64,000 nucleotides of DNA from an uncultured Eubacterium sp. (GCA_900551755.1 URXK01000005.1:1-64000), one strand, 5' to 3'. Counted from the stretch's first letter, positions 9,391 to 17,872 are shown. The notes: generated from the letters alone by a model not told the origin. Program-made: numbers and translations.

Positions 9391-11001
9391 ATGGAACTAA
9401 CTTTGCAGGGATTGAAAAATGCTGAATTATGGGAAAAATCTGGCATTAAGTTGCCTCAATATAATATTGAAAATGTAGTTGAAAATACAAAAAAATCACC
9501 TGTATGGGTACACTTTGGTGCAGGCAATATTTTTAGAATTTTTATTGGTGGCATAGCTAACAAACTTATTGAAATAGGAGAAATGCAAAAGGGTATTACT
9601 TGTGTTGAAACCTTTGATTTTGATGTAGTTGACAAAATATATAAGCCTTTTGATAACCTTGTGTTGGCTGTCACATTAAAGGCTGATGGCAATACTGACA
9701 AGGAGGTATTAGGCTCACTTACAGAGGCTATTAAGGCTGATACTGATGTGGCTAATGATTGGAATAGGTTAAAAGAAATATTTGTAAATAAAGATTTGCA
9801 AATGATTTCATTTACAATAACTGAAAAAGGTTATGCTTTAAAAAATGCTGATGGTGAGTTTTTCTCCTTTATTAAAAATGATATTGAAAATGGTCCAGAA
9901 AAATCAAAATCTGCTATGGCTATAGTTTGTGCCTTACTTTATGAAAGATATAAGGCTGGCAAATATCCATTAGCTGTTGTTTCAATGGATAACTGTTCTC
10001 ACAATGGTGAAAAACTTAAGTCATCAATAGTAACAATGGCTAACGAATGGATAAGCAAGGGCTATATTGACAAAGGCTTTGCTGAATATATAAATAATGA
10101 AAGTGTAGTATCTTTTCCTTGGTCAATGATTGACAAAATTACACCTAGACCAGCAGAGTCTGTTGCTAAGGAGCTTGAAAAAGCTGGTGTTGAAAATATG
10201 GAACATATTATAACATCAAAAAACACTTATATTGCACCTTATGTTAATGCAGAAGGCCCACAGTATTTAGTTGTTGAGGATAATTTCCCTAATGGTAGAC
10301 CGGCTCTTGAAAAAGCTGGGGTTTATATGACAGATAGAGATACTGTAAACAAGGTTGAAAGAATGAAGGTTACAACTTGTCTTAACCCACTTCACACTGC
10401 TCTTGCTGTTTATGGCTGTGTGCTAGGTTATGACTTAATTGCTGATGAAATGAAAGATACTGAACTTAAAAAGTTAGTTGAAATCATTGGCTTAAAAGAG
10501 GGTATGCCTGTTGTAACAGACCCAGTTATTTTGTCACCAAAGGATTTTGTTGATGAAGTTCTTAATGTTAGAATACCGAACCCATTTATGCCAGATACTC
10601 CACAGAGAATAGCTACAGATACTTCTCAAAAGGTAGGCATTAGATATGGTGAAACTATTAAATCTTATGTAGCTGAATATGGCAATGCCGACAAACTTAC
10701 TTGCATACCTCTTGCTATTGCTGGCTGGTGCAGATACCTTTTAGGTGTAAATGACAATGGTGAAAAGTTTGAACTTTCATCAGACCCAATGCTTAGTGAA
10801 CTTACAGAAAAATTAAAGGGTATAGAGGTAGGAAAACCAGAAACCTATAATGGTCAGCTTAAAGAAATTCTTTCTAATGAAAACATATTTGGTATTGACC
10901 TTTACAAAGCCGGTATAGGTGAAAAAATTGAAAATATGTTTAAGGAATTAATTGCTGATAAGGGAGCTGTTAGAGCTACACTTAAAAAATACACAGCTTA
11001 A
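9391..11001 (+). CDS. uxuB: Fructuronate reductase (mannitol dehydrogenase family), UxuB-like
   Basis: A 536-residue NAD-dependent reductase of the long-chain mannitol dehydrogenase family; predicted to reduce D-fructuronate to D-mannonate. Visible are the N-terminal VHFGAGNIFRIF nucleotide-binding segment, SMDNCSHNGEK, the central SFPWSMIDKITPRP, and the active-site stretch KVTTCLNPLHTALAVYG. I start at 9391; an in-frame GTG at 9382 overlaps the AAGGAG ribosome binding site and is less likely. Tagaturonate or mannitol activity is possible, but adjacency to uxuA favours fructuronate. Confidence 0.9.
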   Translation: MELTLQGLKNAELWEKSGIKLPQYNIENVVENTKKSPVWVHFGAGNIFRIFIGGIANKLIEIGEMQKGITCVETFDFDVVDKIYKPFDNLVLAVTLKADGNTDKEVLGSLTEAIKADTDVANDWNRLKEIFVNKDLQMISFTITEKGYALKNADGEFFSFIKNDIENGPEKSKSAMAIVCALLYERYKAGKYPLAVVSMDNCSHNGEKLKSSIVTMANEWISKGYIDKGFAEYINNESVVSFPWSMIDKITPRPAESVAKELEKAGVENMEHIITSKNTYIAPYVNAEGPQYLVVEDNFPNGRPALEKAGVYMTDRDTVNKVERMKVTTCLNPLHTALAVYGCVLGYDLIADEMKDTELKKLVEIIGLKEGMPVVTDPVILSPKDFVDEVLNVRIPNPFMPDTPQRIATDTSQKVGIRYGETIKSYVAEYGNADKLTCIPLAIAGWCRYLLGVNDNGEKFELSSDPMLSELTEKLKGIEVGKPETYNGQLKEILSNENIFGIDLYKAGIGEKIENMFKELIADKGAVRATLKKYTA

Positions 11002-11027
11002 TTAAATACTTTTTCCATACTTTATTA

Positions 11028-11070
11028 AAATAAATCCAGAGGAGTTTTTTCTTTGGATTTATTTTTTATT
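11028..11070 (+). terminator. Terminator of the TRAP/uxu operon
   Basis: AAATAAATCCA (11028-11038) pairs with TGGATTTATTT (11054-11064), followed by TTTTATT. It closes the operon that starts at 5453. Confidence 0.75.
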
Positions 11071-11167
11071 GTATATATATTTTTTGCTATTTATTATATT
11101 AATTGTTGAAAAATGACTTAATTTATGTTAAGCTATTTTAAAGGAATATTTAACAGAGGTGAATATA

Positions 11168-12313
11168 ATGAAAAAGATAAAGGTAATGAGTATTTTTGGT
11201 ACTCGTCCTGAGGCAACTAAAATGGCACCACTTATTAAGGCTATGGATAAGTGTGACGATATTGAACAGATTGTTTGCGTAACAGCACAGCATAGAGAAA
11301 TGCTTGACCAGGTTCTTGAAATTTTTGACCTTCATCCAGATTATGACTTGGATATTATGACTCAGCGTCAAACTCTTACTACTATTACAACTAAGGCTTT
11401 AACAGGTCTTGAAGAAGTTATGAGCGAGGCAAAACCAGATTTAGTTCTTGTACACGGTGATACAACTACTACTTTCGCTGGTGCGTTAGCTGCTTTCTAC
11501 GGTGGCATTAAACTTGGCCACGTTGAGGCTGGTCTTAGAACTTATGACAAAACTCAGCCTTTCCCAGAGGAAATGAACAGAGTCCTTACTGGTCATATGG
11601 CTGACCTTCACTTTGCACCAACTCCATTAGCTAAGGAACATCTTTTAAAGGAAAATATTGGTGAAGAAGGTATTTTTATAACAGGTAATACTGCTGTTGA
11701 CTGTTTAAAGCATACTATTCAGGATAACTTTAAGTTTGACCTTGATGAGCTTAATAACATTGATTACAAAAACAAGAGAGTAATTACAATGACTGCTCAC
11801 AGAAGAGAAAATCTTGGTGAACCTCTTGAAAATATTTGTAAGGCAGTTTTAAGACTTGTTGAAGATTATGAAGATGTTGAGGTTGTATATGCAGTACACT
11901 ACAACCCAGCTGTTAGAGAAGTAGCTAACAGAGTTTTAGGTGGTCACAATAGAGTACACCTTGTTGACCCTCTTGATATTGTTAATATGCACAATCTTAT
12001 GAACTTAAGCTATCTTGTTATGACTGATAGTGGTGGATTACAGGAAGAAGTGCCTTCAATGGGCAAGCCAGTTCTTGTGCTTAGAAATGTTACTGAAAGA
12101 CCGGAGGGTGTAGAGGCTGGTACTCTTAAACTTGCTGGCGTAAATGAAGATGAAATCTATGCTGAGGCTAAGGAGCTTTTAGACAATAAGGAAAGCTACG
12201 ACAAAATGGTTGCAGCTAAAAATCCGTTTGGTGACGGTTATGCAGCAGAAAGAATTGTTGAGGCAATTCGCTACTACTTTGGTTTGAGAAAGGATAGACC
12301 AGAGGACTATTAA
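11168..12313 (+). CDS. wecB: UDP-N-acetylglucosamine 2-epimerase (non-hydrolysing)
   Basis: A 381-residue cytosolic enzyme that interconverts UDP-GlcNAc and UDP-ManNAc for cell-wall or surface glycan synthesis. Motifs: FGTRPEATKMAPLI at the N-terminus, CVTAQHREMLDQVLEIF, VHGDTTTTFAGALAAFY, GHVEAGLRT and the C-terminal DSGGLQEEVPSMGKPVLVLRNVTERPEG that binds UDP. I start at ATG 11168 behind AGAGGTGA; GTG at 11159 lies within that site. It stands as a single gene between two terminators. Confidence 0.95.
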   Translation: MKKIKVMSIFGTRPEATKMAPLIKAMDKCDDIEQIVCVTAQHREMLDQVLEIFDLHPDYDLDIMTQRQTLTTITTKALTGLEEVMSEAKPDLVLVHGDTTTTFAGALAAFYGGIKLGHVEAGLRTYDKTQPFPEEMNRVLTGHMADLHFAPTPLAKEHLLKENIGEEGIFITGNTAVDCLKHTIQDNFKFDLDELNNIDYKNKRVITMTAHRRENLGEPLENICKAVLRLVEDYEDVEVVYAVHYNPAVREVANRVLGGHNRVHLVDPLDIVNMHNLMNLSYLVMTDSGGLQEEVPSMGKPVLVLRNVTERPEGVEAGTLKLAGVNEDEIYAEAKELLDNKESYDKMVAAKNPFGDGYAAERIVEAIRYYFGLRKDRPEDY

Positions 12314-12323
12314 ACTATATATA

Positions 12324-12356
12324 GAGCTTGTCAATATATTTTGGCAAGCTTTCTTT
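12324..12356 (+). terminator. Terminator after wecB
   Basis: GAGCTTGTCA pairs imperfectly with TGGCAAGCTTTC, followed by TTTT. Confidence 0.6.
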
Positions 12357-12371
12357 TAAAGAAGGGGACTT

Positions 12372-13256
12372 ATGTATACTTTGGACTATAATATATTAAC
12401 CTTTTTTATGATATTTTATATATATTGTTTCTTAGGTTGGTGTTTTGAAAGTACCTATGTTTCAATTAATAGCAAAAAATGGGTAAACAGGGGTTTTATG
12501 AAAGGTCCTTTTTTACCTATTTATGGAGCAGGAGCAGTTATTATTCTTTTTGTAACTATACCTGCTATGTCTAACCCTTTACTTGTGTATATATTGTCAG
12601 TTATTTCTGCAACGGTTCTTGAATACTTTACCGGAATTGCAATGGAAAAACTTTTTAAGGTTCGATATTGGGATTACACAAAGGATTTTCTCAATTATAA
12701 GGGTTATATTTGTCTTAAGTCTAGTATTACTTGGGGCTTTATGGGTCTTTTGATTACATATATTGTTAATGAACCTGTTGCTAGATTTATTGACTCTTTA
12801 AGTAGTATAATGATTTTAATTGTTGTTATAATTCTTACTATTATTTTTGTTACAGACTTTGTACAATCATTTAAGGCTGCTTACAATTTGAGAGAAATAA
12901 TAATGAACAATGAAAGACTTATGAAAGAGCTTAACGAGTTAAAGGTAAATATTGCTGTTGCTGTAGGTGAAGCTGACAATATGAAAGATGAAATTGTGGC
13001 TGGAATTAAAGAAAAAATTGAAACAGCAAGGTCATATACTGAAATTGATGATTATATATTAGCTAGGTTTGAGGAGCTTAAAAAACTTGAAATTGAGGAT
13101 TATATTTTAAAATGGAAAGAAAAGGCTGACTTACTTAAGAAAAGAATTGAAAGTGTTGACAGAGGCAAATTTGCTATTTTAAAAAGAAATCCAAATGCGA
13201 AGTCAAAATTAGGCTTTGTTAAAGAAGTTAGGGCATTTTATAGAAAAAATAAATAA
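12372..13256 (+). CDS. Membrane protein of the PF06541 family (putative ABC-transporter type IV)
   Basis: A 294-residue protein with about five membrane segments in the first 170 residues and a charged, helical, probably coiled-coil cytoplasmic tail. The N-terminal pattern FYIYCFLGWCFESTYVSI, then NRGFMKGPFLPIYGAGA and LEYFTGIAMEKLFKVRYWDY, is characteristic of this family, common in Clostridia. The ABC transporter label comes from family naming; no ATPase is adjacent, so function is unknown. It is followed after 20 bp by xpt and may be co-transcribed with it. Confidence 0.85.
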   Translation: MYTLDYNILTFFMIFYIYCFLGWCFESTYVSINSKKWVNRGFMKGPFLPIYGAGAVIILFVTIPAMSNPLLVYILSVISATVLEYFTGIAMEKLFKVRYWDYTKDFLNYKGYICLKSSITWGFMGLLITYIVNEPVARFIDSLSSIMILIVVIILTIIFVTDFVQSFKAAYNLREIIMNNERLMKELNELKVNIAVAVGEADNMKDEIVAGIKEKIETARSYTEIDDYILARFEELKKLEIEDYILKWKEKADLLKKRIESVDRGKFAILKRNPNAKSKLGFVKEVRAFYRKNK

Positions 13257-13276
13257 TAAATTAGTGAGGTTATATT

Positions 13277-13861
13277 ATGAACTTTTTAGAAGAAAGAATT
13301 GTAAAAGACGGTATTGTTAAAGAAGGTAATGTGCTTAAGGTAGATAGCTTTTTAAATCACCAGATGGATATTGACCTTTTTAATGAAATGGGTAAGGAAT
13401 TTAAAAAGCGTTTTGCTAATAAGGAAATTAACAAAATCATAACTATTGAGGCATCTGGTATTGGTATTGCCTGTATTGTAGCACAGCATTTTAATGTGCC
13501 TGTTGTATTTGCTAAAAAGTCAAAGAGTATTAATATTGAAGGCGAAATGTATGTTGCAGAGGTTGAGTCTTTTACTCACAAGTGTAAAAATCAAGTAATT
13601 GTATCAAAGAAGTTTATTAGCCCAACAGACAAGGTTCTTATTATTGACGATTTCCTTGCTAATGGTTGTGCTTTACAAGGTCTTATCTCTATTGTTCAAG
13701 AGGCTGGTGCAACTGTTGAAGGTATTGGTATTGCTGTTGAAAAGGGTTTCCAGAATGGTGGTAAGATAATTAGAAATCTTGGCTTTGACCTTCAATCCCT
13801 TGCTATTGTTAAGTCAATGGACGCTGAAAGTGGTACTATTGAATTTGATGAAAATTTATAA
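13277..13861 (+). CDS. xpt: Xanthine phosphoribosyltransferase
   Basis: A 194-residue purine-salvage enzyme joining xanthine to PRPP to make XMP. The PRPP loop [15 protein letters not shown] lies near residues 120-134, preceded by the [25 protein letters not shown] strand region; length and start (MNFLEERI) fit Xpt. The gap to the upstream gene is only 20 bp, so the purine riboswitch that often precedes xpt is absent here. Start ATG follows GTGAGGT. Confidence 0.94.
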   Translation: MNFLEERIVKDGIVKEGNVLKVDSFLNHQMDIDLFNEMGKEFKKRFANKEINKIITIEASGIGIACIVAQHFNVPVVFAKKSKSINIEGEMYVAEVESFTHKCKNQVIVSKKFISPTDKVLIIDDFLANGCALQGLISIVQEAGATVEGIGIAVEKGFQNGGKIIRNLGFDLQSLAIVKSMDAESGTIEFDENL

Positions 13862-13870
13862 TTAGTTTTT

Positions 13871-13905
13871 AAGGTTGTTGCTTTTGCAATGACCTTTTAC
13901 TTTTT
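13871..13905 (+). terminator. Terminator after xpt
   Basis: AAGGT-TG-TTGC pairs with GCAA-TG-ACCTT around TTTT, followed by TTACTTTTT. Moderately strong; it lies directly before the PfkB kinase's ribosome binding site. Confidence 0.6.
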
Positions 13906-13916
13906 GGAGGTATTTT

Positions 13917-14756
13917 ATGATATATACATTTACTCTTAATCCTAGCATAGATTATTTAATGGAGTTAGATAATTTAAAAATAGGAGATATAAATAGAAGT
14001 AAAAATGAATATATAAAAGTCGGCGGTAAGGGTATAAATGTATCAATGGTGTTAAAAGAACTGGGGACAGATAGTGTTGCCTGTGGTTTAATTGCTGGTA
14101 GTATTGGAAATATGATAGAAAATCAGCTAAAACTACTTAATATAAATAGCTCTTTTGTTACTGTTAAGGGTAATTCTCGTATTAATGTTAAAATTATGGC
14201 TGATTGTGAAACGGCAATAAATGGAAAAGGTTGTATTGCAGAATTAAATGATATAGATAAACTTTGCAATACTATTAACACTAATGGTAGTGATTACATT
14301 GTGTTGTCTGGCTCTATTTGCAGTGGACTTGATGCTACAGTATATAGCTATATTATGGAAAAACTTAAGGGAAGATTTATTGTTGATGCTTGTGGTGATT
14401 TGTTTAAAAACATATTACCTAAAAGACCTTTTATTGTTAAGCCTAATCACATTGAACTTGGCGAAATATTTAACTGTCAAATAAATAGTTTTGATGATGC
14501 TTTTAAGTATGGCGAAAGACTTTGTTTAATGGGAGCAATGAATGTAATTGTATCAATGGGTAAAATGGGAGCTGTTTTTGTAAACGGTAATGAAAAATAT
14601 ACTATTAAGGCTAATAAAATTGAAGTAAAAAATACTGTAGGAGCAGGGGATTCTATGGTTGCTGGTTTTATTCATAGTATTGTTAATGGAGCTGACTATA
14701 AAACAGCTTTAGAATTTGCTGAAAAAGTTGCTGAAAATAAAATAAGTTTAATATAA
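13917..14756 (+). CDS. PfkB-family sugar kinase, 1-phosphofructokinase-like
   Basis: A 279-residue ribokinase-fold kinase. The N-terminus (NPSIDYLMELDNLKIGDINR, then GGKGINVSMVLKELG) matches the FruK/LacC subgroup, and the C-terminus carries the catalytic anion-hole motif GAGDSMVAGFIHS near residue 240. It should phosphorylate fructose-1-phosphate or tagatose-6-phosphate. No fruA PTS or fruR gene is nearby, so the substrate is not fixed by context. It is a little shorter than typical FruK (about 305). GGAGG precedes ATG. Confidence 0.85.
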   Translation: MIYTFTLNPSIDYLMELDNLKIGDINRSKNEYIKVGGKGINVSMVLKELGTDSVACGLIAGSIGNMIENQLKLLNINSSFVTVKGNSRINVKIMADCETAINGKGCIAELNDIDKLCNTINTNGSDYIVLSGSICSGLDATVYSYIMEKLKGRFIVDACGDLFKNILPKRPFIVKPNHIELGEIFNCQINSFDDAFKYGERLCLMGAMNVIVSMGKMGAVFVNGNEKYTIKANKIEVKNTVGAGDSMVAGFIHSIVNGADYKTALEFAEKVAENKISLI

Positions 14757-15062
14757 TAAAGGTGTGGAATTAATCACACCTTTCTGGCTGTCGATAAATT
14801 CGACAGCCTTGCAAGAAATCCACGCATTTCTTGCAGTAAGGGTACTATGTACCCACCTATGAAGCGACCAGCCGTGTTAATTTTACAGCAATTTTTGCTG
14901 TAAAATTAAGTCGCTGTCCTCAGTGGAAGTAAATTCCACCTGCGGATTAAAGTCTGCGACGCTTTAAGTTATTGCGATAACCTTTTTATTAATTGCAAAT
15001 TTTTAATTTTTTTTGTTTTTCGACAATAATAAAGGTGTGGAATTAACCACACCTTTATTATT
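14753..15062. repeat. Cluster of hairpins between direct repeats (gene-free)
   Basis: This 330-bp gap between convergent genes holds no ORF but nine stem-loops. H1 is AAAGGTGTG/CACACCTTT (14758-14783), H2 GGCTGTCGA/TCGACAGCC (14786-14808), H3 a 10-bp stem (14810-14835), H4 GGGTAC/GTACCC (14840-14854), H5 a 15-bp stem (14877-14909) on AGCGAC/GTCGCT, H6 GTGGAA/TTCCAC (14923-14939), H7 a weak stem (14942-14957), H8 GTTAT/ATAAC (14968-14981) and H9 a perfect 16-bp stem (15025-15062). Positions 14753-14783 and 15026-15056 are a 31-bp direct repeat with one mismatch. H1 and H9 are terminators; the 242 bp between looks inserted. Confidence 0.8.
15025..15062. terminator. Bidirectional terminator (H9), mainly for mgtE
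   Basis: A perfect 16-bp stem begins AATAATAAAGGTGTGG and has an AATTAA loop, with T runs in both directions. It ends the minus-strand mgtE transcript; its near copy H1 at 14758 ends the kinase transcript. Confidence 0.85.
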
Positions 15063-15089
15063 TGAAGTTCTGTTAAATAGATTTTGATT

Positions 15090-16421
15090 TTAAAACCTAA
15101 ACATAGCAGTAGCTATATTAAAATATATCATTATAGAAAATGTATCAACAATTGTAGTTATTAATGGTGATGCCATTATTGCAGGGTCTAATTTGCAAAA
15201 CTTAGCACCAATTGGTAAAAGACAACCAACAAGTTTAGCAGCTATTATTGTAAATATAAGAGAGAAAGCTATAAGCACTGCTAATTTAGGGTCTTTGTAC
15301 ATAATTAATATTTTAATGCCATTGGCAATAGCTAGTACAATACTAACAATTATAGCAACTCTAAATTCTTTCCAAGCAACCTTTAATGTGTCTGAAAAGT
15401 GAATTTCATCTACAGCTAAGCCTCTTATTACTAAAGTAGCACTTTGAGAACCGCAGTTGCCGCCTGTATCCATAAGCATTGGTATAAATGCAACCAATAT
15501 TGGTATTACAGCAAAGGCGTTTTCGTACTTAGTTATTATAGTTCCAGTTATAGTGGCTGAAAGCATAAGGACTAATAACCAAGGAATTCTATGCTTTGCG
15601 TGTTTCCAAACAGAAGTTTTAAGATAAGGCTCGTCGTTTGCTTCCATAGCGGCCATTTTCTGCATATCCTCTGTTGTTTCATCAGTCAAAACATCTAGAG
15701 CATCGTCAAATGTAACTATACCAACAATATATCCGTCAGCATCTACAGTTGGGATTGCTATTAAACCATATTTTCTAAAAAGATTGGCAGCATCTTCTTT
15801 GTCATCAGTTGTTTTTATAGATATAAAGTTATCTTTCATTATATCTTTTATTTTTGTGTCTTCACTACTAAGCATTAAATCTTTAGCAGATACTATGCCT
15901 ATTAATTTTCTCTTGTCTACAACATAGCAAGTATAAACAGTTTCACTATCAATGCCGACTTTTCTTATTTTGTCAAGTGCTTCTTTAACTGTCATATCTG
16001 TGTGAAGTTCAATATATTCAACAGTCATTATGCTTCCGGCACTATCTTCAGGGTATTTAAGTAGGTGATTAATATCAGCTCTAGTATCCTTTCCAACATT
16101 TTCTAATAGCCTTGTTACAACATTAGCTGGCATATCACTTAATAAGTCAGCAGCATCATCAGCAAACATTGAGTCTATTAATGATGTAATTTCTTGATTA
16201 GCTAAGCTATTAATAAGAACTTGTCTAAGGTCATTATCCATATATGAAAAGACCTCAGCAGCTTTGTCCTTTTGTATCATTCTAAACATAAGAACAAGCT
16301 GTTCATCGTCAACATCAGATAAAAGTGATGCAATATCTACAGGGTTGTAGGAGGATAAAACCTCCTTTAATTCCTTAAATCTTTTTTCTTCTAATAAGAA
16401 AATTAATTCGTTCTTTGTCAT
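15090..16421 (-). CDS. mgtE: Magnesium transporter MgtE
   Basis: A 443-residue Mg2+ channel. Residues 1-130 form the superhelical N domain (repeats such as DIASLLSDVDDEQLVLMFRMI), about 135-255 the paired CBS domains (EYIELHTDMTVKEALDKIR; VVDKRKLIGIVSAKDL), and 285-443 five membrane helices with the pore signature PILVAFIPMLMDTGGNCGSQSATLVIRGLA. N and CBS domains close the pore when cytosolic Mg2+ is high. Length is typical. GGAGGT lies 5 bp before ATG, abutting a hairpin; see the leader entry. Confidence 0.95.
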   Translation of the reverse strand: MTKNELIFLLEEKRFKELKEVLSSYNPVDIASLLSDVDDEQLVLMFRMIQKDKAAEVFSYMDNDLRQVLINSLANQEITSLIDSMFADDAADLLSDMPANVVTRLLENVGKDTRADINHLLKYPEDSAGSIMTVEYIELHTDMTVKEALDKIRKVGIDSETVYTCYVVDKRKLIGIVSAKDLMLSSEDTKIKDIMKDNFISIKTTDDKEDAANLFRKYGLIAIPTVDADGYIVGIVTFDDALDVLTDETTEDMQKMAAMEANDEPYLKTSVWKHAKHRIPWLLVLMLSATITGTIITKYENAFAVIPILVAFIPMLMDTGGNCGSQSATLVIRGLAVDEIHFSDTLKVAWKEFRVAIIVSIVLAIANGIKILIMYKDPKLAVLIAFSLIFTIIAAKLVGCLLPIGAKFCKLDPAIMASPLITTIVDTFSIMIYFNIATAMFRF

Positions 16422-16591
16422 AGTTTACCTCCGTTGTACAGCACAAAAATGTACAACAGGGCAGAGTTATTTTATAATGCGTGTAAACATTTTTGTACCG
16501 TAAATATTTAATTGTATTTGACTTCGCCCATTACTACTGTCCAAAAATGTTCACCATCCTTTTTAACTTTATTTGTGTTTATGAACAAACC
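16422..16591 (-). promoter_or_regulatory. Structured 5' leader of mgtE, unassigned riboswitch-like element
   Basis: From the predicted start near 16591 the leader runs about 170 nt. It holds three related segments: S1 (16554-16542, minus strand GTGAACATTTTTG), S2 (16495-16483, CAAAAATGTTTAC) and S3 (16452-16443, ACATTTTTGT). S2 can pair with S1 (13 bp with one G-U) or with S3 (10 bp). S3 also lies in the loop and right arm of a hairpin, GTTGTACA/TGTACAAC (16433-16457), ending at the GGAGG. This mutually exclusive pairing suggests translational control, perhaps by Mg2+. I could not match it to the M-box consensus. Confidence 0.55.
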
Positions 16592-16597
16592 TTTAAC

Positions 16598-16626
16598 ATT
16601 ATAACATTATATATATTTTATGTCAA
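16598..16626 (-). promoter_or_regulatory. Promoter of mgtE
   Basis: On the minus strand, consensus TTGACA (16626-16621), 17-bp spacer, consensus TATAAT (16603-16598). Confidence 0.8.
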
Positions 16627-16659
16627 TTAAAATTGTCACAAATGCCATAAATAAAATGT

Positions 16660-16688
16660 TTGTATTATATTAAATATTATGTTAAAAT
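16660..16688 (+). promoter_or_regulatory. Promoter of the L,D-transpeptidase gene
   Basis: TTGTAT (16660-16665), 17 bp, TAAAAT (16683-16688), about 33 bp before the ATG. It is divergent from the mgtE promoter with about 34 bp between the -35 boxes. Confidence 0.55.
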
Positions 16689-16720
16689 TATAATATAAGA
16701 AGGGATAGGAGGCGATTTTT

Positions 16721-17542
16721 ATGAGGAAAATAAGTGGCTTTTTAATTTTGGTTGTTATTTGTGTTATGTCTATTATTACAGTTAATGCCAATCACAATGC
16801 AAATTATACTATTACTGTCAACAAAGCTACAAATTGCGTAACTGTTTACAAATTGAATACCAGTGGTCATTATGAGCCATACAAAGCAATGATATGCTCT
16901 GTTGGAGCAAACAATGGTACACCTGCTGGCAGTTTTAACACACAGGCTAAGTATGTTTGGCGTCCACTTTTTGGTAATGTTTATGGTCAATATGCTACTA
17001 GAATAAATGGAAATATACTTTTTCATTCCGTTTATTACAAGGAAACAAGCCCTGACACATTAAAGGCTGTTGAATATAATAAGCTAGGAACAGCTGCATC
17101 AATGGGTTGTGTAAGACTTACAGTAGCAGATGCTAAGTGGATATATGATAATTGCCCAATTGGAACAAAGGTTAATATAATGGATAGTGGAATTGACCCA
17201 CTTCCAAGACCGAAGGCTATATATTTAGGACCAAATGCTAAGTATCCTAATTGGGACCCAACTGACCCTAATCCTGAAAATCCGTGGAAAAATGAAGGCG
17301 TAAAATTTAGGTACACAAGCCTTTATAAAACAGTTAAGTCAAGTGACAAACTTAATTCAGAAAAACTTGCAGGAGTTATAAGACAGGGGGTTACTGCTTA
17401 TGATACAGCTAACAATTCAATTAACTATCTTATAGCTTATAATATTGAACCAACTACTCCTGGTGAATATGAGGTTAAGTATTATGCAACAGATGTTTTG
17501 GGCAATTATGCTGAAATAAAGGGTTATTTATATATAGAATAA
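16721..17542 (+). CDS. Secreted L,D-transpeptidase (YkuD family) with C-terminal Ig-like domain
   Basis: A 273-residue exported protein. Residues 1-23 are a signal peptide ending VNA. The YkuD domain (about 28-150) begins NYTITVNKATNCVTVYK and holds the catalytic motif from the His of LFHSVYY to the Cys/Arg of SMGCVRL. It would make 3-3 cross-links in peptidoglycan or attach wall proteins. After a Pro-rich linker (about 165-195) the tail, ending PGEYEVKYYATDVLGNYAEIKGYLYI, looks like a bacterial Ig-like (DUF5011-type) domain. ATG follows AGGAGG. Confidence 0.9.
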   Translation: MRKISGFLILVVICVMSIITVNANHNANYTITVNKATNCVTVYKLNTSGHYEPYKAMICSVGANNGTPAGSFNTQAKYVWRPLFGNVYGQYATRINGNILFHSVYYKETSPDTLKAVEYNKLGTAASMGCVRLTVADAKWIYDNCPIGTKVNIMDSGIDPLPRPKAIYLGPNAKYPNWDPTDPNPENPWKNEGVKFRYTSLYKTVKSSDKLNSEKLAGVIRQGVTAYDTANNSINYLIAYNIEPTTPGEYEVKYYATDVLGNYAEIKGYLYIE

Positions 17543-17703
17543 TATTTTTATAAATTTTCCATATAAGTATCCTTAATTTTAATAAGTTTCTTTTTGATTT
17601 TAGTTGTAAAAATGCAGGATTAAGAATTGAATTATGCAAAAATATTAATATGTGTACGGTTTATGGTACAATAACATATTAAAAAATACTATAAAATGGT
17701 GAT

Positions 17704-17719
17704 TTGTGCAAATGCACAA
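17704..17719. promoter_or_regulatory. Palindromic operator upstream of the amino-acid importer
   Basis: TTGTGCA-AA-TGCACAA, a perfect inverted repeat centred about 63 bp upstream of the predicted transcription start, a usual activator position. The core TGTGCAAATGCACAA occurs again at 22130 and a variant at 22226. The PucR-family protein encoded at 20990 is the likely binder. Confidence 0.6.
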
Positions 17720-17739
17720 GAATTTTATTATTTTTTGTG

Positions 17740-17768
17740 TTGCATTTTCAAATGACTTAAACTATAAT
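17740..17768 (+). promoter_or_regulatory. Promoter of the amino-acid importer operon
   Basis: TTGCAT (17740-17745), 17 bp, TATAAT (17763-17768). The same TTGCAT -35 box and 17-bp spacer occur in the aminotransferase promoter at 22233. Confidence 0.7.
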
Positions 17769-17796
17769 ATAAACAACTTCAAACAAAGAAGTCATT

Positions 17797-17872
17797 CAGC
17801 AATAAAAAAATAATTTGATTTGGACAAGGGAGTCTGTGTTTAATAAACACAGCTCCTATTTTTTTATTACTG
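17797..17872 (+). terminator. Leader hairpin/terminator before the binding-protein gene
   Basis: The apical stem GGAG-T-CTGTGTTT pairs with AAACACAG-CTCC (17829-17856) and is followed by TATTTTTTTATT. The flanks CAGCAATAAAAAAATA (17797-17812) and TATTTTTTTATTACTG (17857-17872) also pair. It lies between the promoter and the gene, so it may work as an attenuator; no T-box motif is seen. The alternative is a strong terminator for upstream read-through. Confidence 0.6.

Noticed and set aside
13257..13276. Purine riboswitch before xpt
   Set aside because: Only 20 bp separate xpt from the upstream gene, too short for the aptamer.
14753..15062. CRISPR array
   Set aside because: The hairpins differ from one another in sequence and length and there are no regular repeats with spacers or cas genes.
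16422..16600. Classical M-box Mg2+ riboswitch
   Set aside because: The conserved M-box blocks I remember are not visible; reported instead as an unassigned structured leader, pending a covariance-model search.
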